A program made the position numbers and the translations under genes. Below are positions 12,018-22,127 of a stretch of 64,000 nucleotides of DNA, one piece after another (within the stretch, counting starts at the first letter, position 1; every line of letters begins with the position of its first letter). This DNA comes from Saururus chinensis. Lineage: Eukaryota > Streptophyta > Magnoliopsida > Piperales > Saururaceae. The stretch is taken from assembly GCA_035235625.1 (NCBI GenBank), contig CP141143.1:36813178-36877177 (forward strand). The letters are read 5' to 3'. Under the pieces are notes generated by a model that was given only the letters and a program-made list of their open reading frames with translations, was not told where the DNA came from and did no database searches.

Positions 12018-13529
12018 CACCGTCCCGTGAGATGATATGTCCCAAATAATCAACCTGTGGGCTGAGATGCTCCAAGTGCTCCGCCCATGATTGGCTATAA
12101 ACAAGGATGTCCTTAAAGAAGACCAAGATGTAGCAGTGGAGGTAAGGCCTGAAGTGATCGTTCATGAGGCTCTGGAAGGTGGAGAGGGCGTTGGTCAGCC
12201 TGAATGACATGACAAGAAACTCAAAATGGCCGTTATGAGTTAGAAAGACAATCTTGTGCACATCGGCTGGCTGCACCAGAATCTGATGGTAACCCGATCA
12301 AAGGCCGAGTTTACTGAAGACCTGTGCACTAGCCAACTCAACCAGAAGCTCCTCGATCACGGGTATGGGATATTTGTCCTTGATGGTGATGACATTTAAG
12401 GCTCAGTAGTCCACACAAAACCTCCAAGTACTGTCTTTGTTACGAACTAGCAACACCGGGGAAGAATAGGAGCTTGTGTTAGGGCAGATGATATAGGACT
12501 AAAGCATGTCAGCCACAAGACGCTCTGTCTTTGACTTCTAGATGTGAGGATAACGGTAAGGGCGGACATTGGCCGGTGATGCCCCAGGAATGATGGGAAT
12601 ATGGTGGTCGTGAGGCCGCACTGGAGGAAGACCTGTCGGTTCAGCAAACACATCCCGATGCTCTGCCAATAACTCCAGAGGATTCGGAGGTGGTGCATCT
12701 TGAAGCACCTTGACTGTTGCCTGCTGCTTCAAGAGGAACCCTTGGCATGCAAACCGGAAGAAGGAGCTTGCCGACTGGGCTGAGAGGAGTGTGCCCAGCC
12801 GGGATCCTTCAATCTGAACCCGCTGCCCCTGAATCTTGAAGTCCATCACCATGTCTTTGAAGTTACAGACCACACCCCCAAGTTCTTGGAGCCACTGCAC
12901 CCCTAGCACCACTCCGTCCCCTTTGTAGGTAACAAGAAGAGGTCGGTAACAAATGTGTGGCCTTGGATGGAGAGTGTGTCCTGAGCACATACCCCGGCGC
13001 TCCTGAGGTGCTTTTTGTTGCCAATCAACACATCAAAGGGCTTCGAATCTAACACAAAGCACCCCAGTCGTTGGGCCACCTTGTCGTTAATGAAGTTGTG
13101 GGTGGAACCGCTGTCTATCAAGATAGCCACTTAGTGCCGCTTGAGGTGGCCTTGGACCCGCATGGTACATGGAGTGAATGCCCCGAGAAGGTATGGACAG
13201 AGATCTCGGGCAGCATGTCATCATGATGGGACGATCCTCCTCTTCGTCGATCTCCTCCACGAGGAGGCTTCCCTTGACGGAACAACAGTGACCCAGAACA
13301 AACTTCTCATCGCAGCGGAAGCAGAGACCCTTAGACCGGCATTCCTCCATCTGTGCCGGTGTGAGACAACGAACAATAGGGCCGGCCTGAGCGGGCTGCT
13401 GGTCAGGGTGGCCAGCTACTAGGTTGTTGGCCGAGGTGGCAAAGGGGTTAGCGCTCACAATAGATCAGGGAAAAGGCCCAAGCCACCCCCTCGCTGCTAT
13501 CTAGCCAACCTCTCTTCTTCAATTCGTGC
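12018..13529 (-). pseudogene. Ty3/gypsy gag zinc knuckle, protease and RT remnant
   Basis: Reading down the minus strand: zinc knuckle CFRCDEKFVLGHCC (about 13320), aspartic protease with IDSGSTHNFIND (about 13120) and the following LGVQWLQELG block, a RT lead-in (RPYRYPH, about 12550), a degraded fingers/palm region and FKDILVYSQS (about 12090) where the family has the YVDD-type active site; here the first D is lost. Several frameshifts and stops. Similar to short-LTR chromovirus-like gypsy elements; the lineage (Reina-like) is an inference from LTR size and these motifs. Confidence 0.8.
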
Positions 13530-16500
13530 ATGGCTGTAATATCCCTAATTTTTCTATAATTTTTCTGCATTTTCCTATAATTTTCTGCAATTTCTGCAAT
13601 GCTTTGCAGTTTCTGGTCGTATTTTTGATAAATAAATTTTACGCTTTGGCGTATCTGTATTTGTAATATTCATAACCATAAGAGTCGGGAGTATTGTGTA
13701 GTCAAAGGTCATGGCCCTCGACGCGTCCCATACATTTTTCAGCACGAAAATCGAACAATACGTAGGAGACCAGAAGCGAGAAGAGAAGAAGAGAACAAAA
13801 AAAAAGGAAAAAAAATATCTGCACAACGCGGATTGGGCGCGCCTCAGCACGCCCGACCCGCGGGGTGAACAGTGAAGGGATTCACTGGGTGAGGCCAGAA
13901 GCACCACCGCCGGTGGCTACCGGCTTCCACCCGTTTGCCACGGCCTGGCGACGCCGCCGCCGTCTCCCTAGCTTGGCCCTGCCGGCAACCGCCGCCCTTC
14001 TCCCTCTTTCCCGTTTCCGCAGTTTTTGAGAACGTTTCTCCGGATTTGCCGCCGTCTCTGCCTGCATGGCCGCATGCTCGCCGCCATAGCTCCATCCCGA
14101 CAAGGAAGACCTCCAGCCACTGCCGTCCCGGCCTCCCCACCCCCGCTCCGCCGCCGTGAGGGAAAAACCACCCCACCTCTTGTTTTTCAATTTTCTATTC
14201 ACTGCGACATGTGGCTATGCCGCTAGTCGCCGGCTGCCGCCACCGGGCCTATGGCTCTCTGCCGGCCCGGCAATGGCAAGACCACTCCCAAACCGGACCA
14301 CTGTCTCCCCGGCCAGCCACCTCTCCTTCCGCTGTTTCCGATCTAGATGAACAATGTGTTCTGTTCTATTGCTGGGTGTTGCGGCCGTTGGTAGCCTGCC
14401 ACGGCGACTGGCCTTGGGCCTTCCCCCAGCCCGGCGATGGCAAGACGGCCGCCTCGGCCACCCCCTTGGCCACCGTCTCCCTCAGTCCCTTCCGCTCTAC
14501 TTCGAACGGGATCAAAAATCCCTCTTTTTGTTTTGTTTCCATTTCTCTGTGTTGTGAACCACGGTTGTGCCGTTGATTGCATGCCATTGGCCTCCTCCCA
14601 GACTGGCGATGGCAAGGCCGCCGCCATGGATTGAACCGCTGCCTTCCCGGTCTTTCACCCATTCGTCCGCCCTTTTCTGGTTTGGACAGAATGTTTATTT
14701 ATTTTTGGTTGTTTTCTGTGCTGAGTTATCGGAGGAACTCGGCTCACCTCACCTACTCCGTCTCGAGCCGATGACGGCAAGGTGTCGAGGTATGGCCCTG
14801 CTCGCCTCGATCAGTTCCAATTCGTTTGTTTGGCCGACCTACATCAGAGTATAGTTTTCGATCGTGACATTCATTTTCTGCTATCGGATGTCAGACGACA
14901 TCGAGTTGACGTCCATTTGACTTGCCACAATCCGGCGACTGCTAGGACCTGTCTTCTCCCAGGTCTAGCCCCGGCCATGTCAGGTTGTTCGTAGCTCGGC
15001 AAGGAATGTTTGTTGCCCCAATTTAGCGCACTGTCACCCTACCTAAATCAGGTCTTGGGTCTCGTCAATTTTCTGATTGGCTATTCTGCTGCAGTGTTGT
15101 TCTGCTGCAGACACGACAGATGTCGGCTTTACAAAATAACGAAAAGGGGCCGCCACTCCCGACCTCCTCTGCACATCTTCTGCACACACCAGACGTCCCG
15201 AAACTTTGGGATACGTCTTTGATTGCTGCTAGTGGGCCCCGCTCCAACCCAAGAACATGTTTAGCTTGGGATTTCGTAAACTTGGGATGCAGATCCGACC
15301 AACATGGACTTTGCCTTGGGCCCAGCGACGGCTAGGGCTAGCACTTCTGGCCCGAATTTACCTTTGTACCCCACTTTCTATTACACATAGCCCGGAACAT
15401 ACGAGGAAAGAGTCCACGAATTCAGATCCTTCCAAGCGGAAGTAACACAGTCAGCCATTAAACATGACCCATCGAAGGCTCGACTGATGTCGTGCCATAT
15501 TCTCCACCGTAAGCCGTGATTAATGCATGATTATCCATACGATGAATTGGTTGTGGATAACATTTAGAAATGATGCCGCCTTTGTCGGCCACCTATGCCA
15601 AGCCATAGAGCATCAACGTATGTTTAGGAAACATCTCCACCACTAGGCAATATGGCCATTAAAGCCCTCTTTTGTCTCCCTTATGTCTGTGAGTACGCAG
15701 GCAAGTCCTCCGCCATGTTGTGAGGCTTTGACAATGCGGAATTATTACCGCTGGTTGCAGTTTGTTGTCCATTTTCATGTTTTGTCACCAACAACGTGTT
15801 TTAAACTGTTGGCCAACCTCCAATCAGTCAGCCCTATTCTGTGGTCGTTCTTGCCATTTCTAGAGGCACGACCTTGTATTTGCCTGCCCTAGTGTGTGCA
15901 GTCTTATGCTTTGAGTGTAATTAATCTAACCTTATCAAGATTAATTCCAGCATCTCTGAAAATCCTCGGGACATAATAACTCTCTCAGTGTGATGCTTTT
16001 AGCCACCTAGTCCGCGATCAACGTCGCCACCGTCGTTTGCTCGCCATCAAACTCCCATGGATTACGAGGTAGGGGACCTTGAACTCGTAATTTCATTATA
16101 GCATGCTTTGATTGTGTAGTAGCATGCTAGGAGTTAATAATTTAATGCTTTTCATGATTATGCCGATTATAAAAGCATGTTGTATGTATGTGTATTGTGT
16201 GCGTATGTTAGTGAATACTAAGGGCACGTAGTAAGTTGCTATGAAGCTTATGTATGTGACCAGAGTGTGTGATTTTCGTTGTGGATTGATAGTATACTAT
16301 CGATGGGCACGAGTAGAAGTATTTGATAGTAAGTTTGGCTAAGTGGTACTTCATAAATTATAACGTGGAAACCGTGATTGTATGCCAGGCAAGGAAAGAT
16401 AAGATTGAAAGACAAATGCTGGATTTGATGAGATTGGAGAATTTGCTCAGTTGGAGTTAGATGGCACGTTCGAGCGACGAGTAGGAGACGTGGGGGATGC

Positions 16501-17039
16501 AAGGAATTGAAGACTTAAGATTCGAAGCGCTTTTAGGGGATTGTGAGTTAGAAGAGGTAATGACATAATTATACATGCATAATGTATGTAATATGAATTG
16601 TAACTGAAAAATAATGAGTAAGGAATTAGTAAGGGATGATATCGGGACTTAAGTCTAAGGGTTTCATTTGAGGAGTTCAGGTAAGACAATTCAGTTTTAT
16701 GGTGGATGGTGTAAGATGTAAGGCTGTAAATGTATGATGGTAAGATTATTAGTATGGATTGCGAGATAAGGTAAGACTGTGCAGAGATTTGTAAGATGGA
16801 AGTCGTTCCGATCATAATTGTACGTGCATAAGTTACATAATATAAACTTGAATGGTAAGTAACCCTAATTTGAGAACGTTGTGAGGTTGAGACTATGGGT
16901 TTCGACGGATTAAGTTGTGTTTTGTGCCAGTCGATAAGTAATTGACTGAGCGTCCTTTCTGGTCTAGCCATGGTGTATTCCTACGGATTTTAGTCTTGGT
17001 GCCGTTTTACGGCCCAGACGTTTGATGTTCTATTGAGAG

Positions 17040-17180
17040 CGCTATAAGTTTCCGCCCTTCATGGGCTTTGTATGTTTTCTGCCTACCGATGGCACTGTAT
17101 GTTCTGCCCAAGAGTGACACTGTATGTTTTCCGCCCTTAGTTGGCACTGTATGGCCCTTGTTGGCACTGTATGGCCCCAG
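17040..17180. repeat. Minisatellite of GGCACTGTATG-type units
   Basis: Five or so imperfect units of CGCCC..TGGCACTGTATGTTT inside the 4.9-kb LTR-like sequence. Non-coding. Confidence 0.6.
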
Positions 17181-17550
17181 AGAGTGGGCATTTGCGCGCT
17201 CAAGTAAGTAGTATCATGGATCTGCTCTTACCTGTTTGATCCTATGCCCCATGAGCATAGGTGTGCCTTGCCTTCAGAAAAGTCCATGGTGTATAGTTAC
17301 TCCCCGAAGGTTAAGGTGACGCCCCAATGGCATTCCATTCCTTTCCAACACTTGAGCTTGTTAATTGTAATGAGCTTCAGTTGTCGGTAGTATGTGTACG
17401 ATTGTAAGAGTAAGTTGTATGTTTCGGATTCTGAGTAAGATGTATGTGTAAGATTTAGAGTAAGTGTGAGCTTCTTTGGAAGACAATAAGAGTAAGTTTA
17501 TGAATATGAGTATGTTGTACGAGTAAGTTTGTGAGACTTTGATTCAGGCG

Positions 17551-17622
17551 GTAAGCGTAAGCGTAAGTGTAAGTGTAAGTATAAGTGTAAGTGTAAGCAT
17601 AAGCGTAAATGTAAGTGTAAGC
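17551..17622 (+). repeat. Hexamer array (GTAAGT/C) x12
   Basis: Twelve consecutive 6-bp units, mostly GTAAGT or GTAAGC, with two ATAAG units and one GTAAAT. Scattered GTAAG copies continue on both sides from about 17405 to 17820. Each unit equals the plant 5' splice-site consensus. Confidence 0.85.
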
Positions 17623-18460
17623 TTCTAAGGAAGATGTAAGAGTACATTTATGTGTAAGAGTATGTTTGTATGAGTAAGGTCGTACAAGTAAGTTCGTACG
17701 AATAAGATCGTACGAGTAGGCGTATGTTGAAAGTGTAAGCGTATGCTTGTATGAGTAAGTTGATAAAACTGATTCAGAATGTAAGTGTAAGAGCATGATA
17801 TATGAGTAAGTGTAAGTTCGGTTTGCATGATGATTTGCATGTGTGACAATATTTATACTTCTTATTCTTTTTGCTTCATGTGTGATTGCATGGAAGTAAG
17901 CTATATATGAACTTGCGGAGTTCATTGATTCATTTTTTCCCCTACTGGGTATTTTCCTACTGAGTATGAAAATACTCACCCCATCTTTTTAGCCCTTTGA
18001 CTGGAGGCTTTTGCAGGTCGATCGATAGCTGTTTGAGACTGGACTTTTCCCCGTGTGGACAATTCTTCCTCGACTATGAGCGCAGTGAAATTATAGTAAA
18101 GTAATGTGGAGTTTGGTGCTATGATCTCATGTATTGACTAAGGTGAGAAAATTATGTTATCTACTGGACTAGTGTATGCATGTACGATTTATTCTCAAAC
18201 TGTGAAAGAACTCGTACTTAGAGATGCCTGAGAGGTTTTTGTTTTTAAAACCCATGGCCATGGTAGGTTTTAATCGTACGCTTTTGTTTTAGGTCACGCC
18301 TGAGAATGTTTGTTTGTTTTAAGATGATTTAATTTATGAAAGTTGTTTTCACACATTTTGAATTTTGTTAATTTATTTGATTTATATTTGTGTTTTGAAA
18401 ATGGAATTTTAGTAAAATGTTAAAGTAAATGTGTGGAAAAACCTCGGGCGTGACAATGGC

Positions 18461-18971
18461 GCATGATGTCCCGCATGCTGGAGCATGGAAAATGGCGCAT
18501 CTCCTCAAAAATCTCGGGCTTGAGACCACACTTGAACGTGCCCACTAAGACTACCACCGGCCAATCAGAGAGGCGGTTGGCAATCTTCATGAACTCAGTA
18601 TTGTAGGCCCAGATGGTGGTGGTTTGGTGCAATGTGGAGAGCATCTCGTTAAAGTCCTGGAACTCGTAGAGGGGGGACGCGCATCTCCCTGTCCGCTATT
18701 GCCTGAGTGCCTGGGCTGCGCTGTTCTGGTGCCTGCGAAGCTTCTCCATGTTCGCGATCGGGGGTCTGGCGAGGAGTGGCACTGATGGCGCTGAAGGCCC
18801 TACCTAGAGCTGCGCAACAGACATGGTCAGGGACTCAATCTTGGCCATAATCTGCGCCAGGGTAGGAGCGCTGACGGTCACCGAAGCAGATTTGGGATTG
18901 TCCGCTTACGCGTTGACCTCCTTCTTGGGCTGAGTTTCTGGGGCTGGGGCAAGTTGCTTGCCTTGCGCCAT
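18461..18971 (-). pseudogene. Ty3/gypsy gag N-terminal part, broken
   Basis: The first ATG after the primer-binding site is at 18971 (MAQGKQLAPAPE), followed by an in-frame TAA at 18906-18908. Further down, 18644-18461 encodes a typical gypsy gag segment (NRLSDWPVVVLVGTFKCGLK, PEIFEEMRHF). Gag then breaks at the ATGGC target site, where the 4.9-kb LTR-like sequence entered, and resumes at 13529. It is the start of the same minus-strand element as 12018-13529 and 7723-8658. Confidence 0.75.
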
Positions 18972-18987
18972 GGCCGAGGATTGTGAA

Positions 18988-19001
18988 GGCTCCGATACCA
19001 A
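18988..19001 (-). promoter_or_regulatory. Primer-binding site of the minus-strand gypsy element
   Basis: Minus-strand TTGGTATCGGAGCC directly follows an LTR end ...GGGTACAACA. It matches the plant initiator-Met-type PBS (TGGTATCAGAGC) with one change. Confidence 0.8.
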
Positions 19002-19084
19002 TGTTGTACCCGATGTGGGCAGAAGTGTTACCTAGAACGCTCACACAGTGAAAGGGGAGAGAAGGAGAAGAAAGGGGAGAAGTC
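19002..19084 (-). repeat. Short LTR of the minus-strand gypsy element, 3' part
   Basis: LTR sequence ending (minus strand) in GGGTACAACA. It is interrupted at 19084 by the Tekay element; the rest is at 28315-28544. Total about 313 bp. Confidence 0.7.
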
Positions 19085-20769
19085 TGTGACAACCCAGATC
19101 CGAGGTAAATTTTACTATTAGAATTTTTATATATTATTAGAATGTTATTTTGCTTTCTGGACCTAAATGAATGTTGTAGAACTTTAAAAACCAAACTTAA
19201 AGATTTTTGAAACACTTCATTCGGAGATAGTGACCGTATGTAGCGATCGTGGACACGTGCATCATTAGCGGGCCCACGATGAAACTACGGTAAAACCTAT
19301 CCTTGAGTGGTCTTGTTTCGAAGGGCTCGTCGATACGAGTCTGTCGGTACCAAGAACGTATAATTCCGAAATATAGGTAAAAAGTTATGACTATTTTGAG
19401 TTTTGAAAAAAAAAGAAAAAAAAGAAATAATATTTTATTAACGACTGATGCAAGCATTGCGTCAGCCGGGATTTTACCGCGTGACGCGCGACGTCGCGCG
19501 GTTCGTCTGCGCGGCGGGCCTGGGACCCGCGCGCGGGTCCTCGCCGCGCGGTGTACCGCGCGGCTTGTGGAACCGCGCGGCCCGCGCGGACCACGGGCCA
19601 TCCGCGGCCGGACCGCGCGACACGCGGAACCCGCGTGTCGGGTTCTGCGTTGCGGCGCGGGATCGCGCGACACGCGCGATTCCGCATGGCGAAATCGCTC
19701 AGCGCGCAGTTCCGCCGCGCGACGCGTGGCGGACACGCGTCGCGCATCGCCCGGTCCACCTCGCCTATAAATACGCCGTCATTTCATTTTTTTACCATTC
19801 ACTTCCACCTCCAGTCAAAGCTTTTGACCCTCCGTTTTAAGCCGTTTTAAGTCCGTTTCAACCCGTTCAAAAAGCGTTCCTAACCAAATCGACCGTGCCG
19901 GACGCTGTGACGGGGCCAGATTTTCAATACAAGCCTTTTACAAGCACGAAAGTTCTACTCCAATTTTAAGGTAGGGAGTCTTAAACTCTAAATTTATGCT
20001 CTACGTGTATACTTTGTTTCTTTATGGATCGTTTTTTTGTAAATCATATGTCTCTTCTTACGTTTTCAAAAAGAAATATTTTATGCACATCATGGCATGA
20101 TATATATGTGTTTTCGGGGGAGTTCTAGGGTTATACTTAGAACAATATTTTCTGGATACCTACCGAAGGAAATATCGGTATTAGGCACGTGCATATAGGT
20201 ATGGAGTATCATGGGAAAACTGCTACCTTCTGAGCTTCCGGTTGCCCCATGAGCGTCGGAGGAACGCCGCTCGGTATCACGGCTCTGGATTTCTCGTCAT
20301 CGGACGAACCGGCGTTTTCTGAATTGGTTTCCGAATCAGTTATGCAAATATTATTACTATCTGTTACTTAGCATTAAATTAGATTTTAATCCTACCTACT
20401 GGGTATAAAAATACTCACCCACCCACAGAATCTGCAGGTAGTAAAACCAACCCGGAGGGGTCAACCGAAGAATTCTCTGTTTAGTCTCTTTTACTTTTCT
20501 ACCTCTGTAATATTATGTGTTTAGACTTGCTTGAATTTTGTAATTCTGTAATATGAACGTTCTACATACAGTGTACTAAGAACTGAATTCTAATTTTCGA
20601 CTACGTTATATCTTTTAGCTGTGCGTCAACTCCAAAATTTTTATGTGTTCGGCTGACTTATGTTTGTACGGTGGACCATCACGTTCGGTTTCATATGCAA
20701 TGTCGCATGTGCCGAACTATATAATAATTACATGAATTATGACATGTATTATTTCTAGCGGTCGCCACA
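19085..20769 (+). repeat. 5' LTR of the Tekay-type element
   Basis: TG...CA ends. Contains a very CpG-rich block at 19470-19750, a TATA box CTATAAATA at 19764-19772, and a downstream TACTGGGTATAAAAATACTC block (about 20397). Differs from the 3' LTR by few substitutions and by indels in the CpG-rich block. Confidence 0.93.
19764..19772 (+). promoter_or_regulatory. TATA box in 5' LTR
   Basis: CTATAAATA follows the CpG-rich block; the same motif is in the 3' LTR at about 27304-27312. Transcription would start some 30 bp downstream, near 19795-19800. Confidence 0.65.
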
Positions 20770-20771
20770 CT

Positions 20772-20783
20772 TGGTATCGGAGC
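20772..20783 (+). promoter_or_regulatory. Primer-binding site (iMet type)
   Basis: TGGTATCGGAGC begins two bases after the LTR end and matches the plant initiator-Met PBS with one change. Confidence 0.85.
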
Positions 20784-20868
20784 ACTTGACTCCACTGTTC
20801 GTAGAACAGTTAATATTTGTTTTTCTTAGGTAATAATGTAGTAATTATATTTAATACTTTCTTATGCA

Positions 20869-21825
20869 GTGATATGTTTTAAAATATTAGTTCAGTTAAT
20901 GGGAAAATCGAAAATGAAACTTATTTCGGGATCTTTATATCACATGTCAGCCCGAAAACCACCACCGAGAAAAAGCAAAAAGAATCACAGTATGGCGGAA
21001 TCCTCAAACAATTCAGACATTACCACCGCCTTTCCCCAGAATAGCGACGATGTTCAGGAAATAGTTAATATTCTAGACACACCTCTCTCTGTAGACGAGG
21101 TACTAAACATTTCTGACACAACCGTTGAAATTGAGGACACATCAGAAGAGGATGAGCCATTAGAAGAGGACCTCATGGAGGAGGACATATCTGGGGAGGA
21201 GGAGGACCCTGTGGAGGAGGACCCGTTGGAAGAGAACCCGTTAGAAGAAGACCCGGGGGAGGAGAATATATCTGAGGAGGACCCTGCGGAGGAGGACCCG
21301 TTAGAAGAGGACCCGGTGGAGGAGGGCATATATGAGGAGGACCTATCTGAAAAGGAAGACCCCGTGGAGGAGGACCCATTAGAGGAAGATCAGGTAGAAA
21401 AAGGAGCATTGAAAGCAGATCCAATGGATGATGAATACTTCTGGAATAGCATGATGATTAACATTCAGGAGGAGGGTGAGATAGTTGAGAATGTGGGCGA
21501 AGAGCAATTGATGGACGTCCAAGGAGGGGAAAATGTGATTAGGGGAGAAGGGGTGTATAACCCTATGAGAGACATTGATCTAAATGTCTTACCCCCGGAA
21601 GCGGAAGAAATGGCAGAAGCGGAGAGTGCGCAATGGGGAGATAGGGGAAAAGGAGTAGTATGGTACACAGACCAACTACCAGAAGTCTGTGTGCTATGCG
21701 AGCAGAGAGGGCATCACTTCTGTCAGTGCCCATGGTACACATTGTCACTGCCTGAACTATGCCCTATCTGCGAGAAGGACGGACATTACTTCTTCCAATG
21801 CCCTTATAAGAAATTTTTCCCTTGA
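20869..21825 (+). CDS. Extra ORF upstream of gag: acidic repeats plus two zinc knuckles
   Basis: 318 codons from the first ATG; internal ATGs at 20899 and 20992 are alternative starts, so the true start is open. Residues about 85-180 are a degenerate acidic repeat (EEDPLEEDP, EEDISGEE). The C-terminus has two CX2CX4HX4C zinc knuckles: CVLCEQRGHHFCQC (about 275) and CPICEKDGHYFFQC (about 298), both followed by P. It is separate from gag, which has its own knuckles. It lies between the PBS and gag and ends 302 bp before the gag ATG. I do not recognise a family. A nucleic-acid-binding accessory protein is an inference from the knuckles. Extra ORFs upstream of gag are known in some plant gypsy groups such as Ogre; I do not know one in Tekay elements. 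Confidence 0.8.
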   Translation: MICFKILVQLMGKSKMKLISGSLYHMSARKPPPRKSKKNHSMAESSNNSDITTAFPQNSDDVQEIVNILDTPLSVDEVLNISDTTVEIEDTSEEDEPLEEDLMEEDISGEEEDPVEEDPLEENPLEEDPGEENISEEDPAEEDPLEEDPVEEGIYEEDLSEKEDPVEEDPLEEDQVEKGALKADPMDDEYFWNSMMINIQEEGEIVENVGEEQLMDVQGGENVIRGEGVYNPMRDIDLNVLPPEAEEMAEAESAQWGDRGKGVVWYTDQLPEVCVLCEQRGHHFCQCPWYTLSLPELCPICEKDGHYFFQCPYKKFFP

Positions 21826-21874
21826 ACGCCTGAATGTGTAGTTTGCGCTTAAACGTTCTTTTGGGTGCTTTCTC

Positions 21875-22025
21875 AAGTGTAGTCAATACACTTCTTTTGA
21901 ACGTTTGTCGCGTGACGTAGATAGAGTCTTTTGGCTTTTCAAGTGTAGTCAATACACTTCTCTTGTACGTTTGTTGTTTGATGTGACTAGAGTCTTTTGG
22001 CTTTTCAAGTGTGTTCTATACACTT
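21875..22025 (+). repeat. Three tandem 66-bp units, each with a hairpin
   Basis: Hairpins AAGTGTAGTCAATACACTT at 21875-21893 and 21941-21959 and AAGTGTGTTCTATACACTT at 22007-22025, exactly 66 bp apart, within repeats that also share CTTTTGGCTTTTC and GTACGTTTG-like segments. They sit in the gap between the extra ORF and gag. A role in RNA packaging or translation of gag is possible but unproven. Confidence 0.85.
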
Positions 22026-22127
22026 CTTCTGTACAAATGTAAATACGAGAATGGTTATATATATATATATACACTTCTAGTTTACAAAAGTTTCTTGTGA
22101 ATTTAAGGTTATTACGATCCGCCCAAA

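Larger units (their letters stand above)
13535..18455 (+). mobile_element. 4.9-kb solo LTR-like insertion
   Basis: Flanked by identical 5-bp duplications ATGGC (13530-13534 and 18456-18460). Begins TGTAATATCCCTAATTTT and ends GGGCGTGACA, with TG...CA ends and no terminal direct repeats, PBS or polyprotein. Near the 3' side there is a motif TACTGAGTATGAAAATACTC (about 17953) that closely matches TACTGGGTATAAAAATACTC in the Tekay LTR at about 20397, which supports a Tekay-like LTR. 13840-14700 is GC-rich and open in many frames, but with no recognisable protein. At 4.9 kb it would be a very long LTR. Confidence 0.75.

Noticed and set aside
13844-14662. Many overlapping Pro/Arg/Ala-rich frames on both strands
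   Set aside because: GC-rich part of the LTR-like insertion; frames open on both strands at once show base composition, not coding.
16447-16971. 174-codon minus-strand frame
   Set aside because: Inside the LTR-like insertion, low-complexity, no recognisable motif.
17455-17979. Minus-strand frame with a Tyr-Thr repeat (174 codons)
   Set aside because: Antisense reading of the GTAAGT hexamer array in an LTR; no other support.
19197-19850. Arg/Ala-rich frames of 99-179 codons, also at 26742-27390
   Set aside because: They lie in the CpG block of both LTRs of the Tekay element and exist on both strands.
21054-21748. Ser/Gly- and Pro-rich frames antisense to the acidic ORF
   Set aside because: Shadow frames of the acidic repeat (GAGGAC codons read in reverse).
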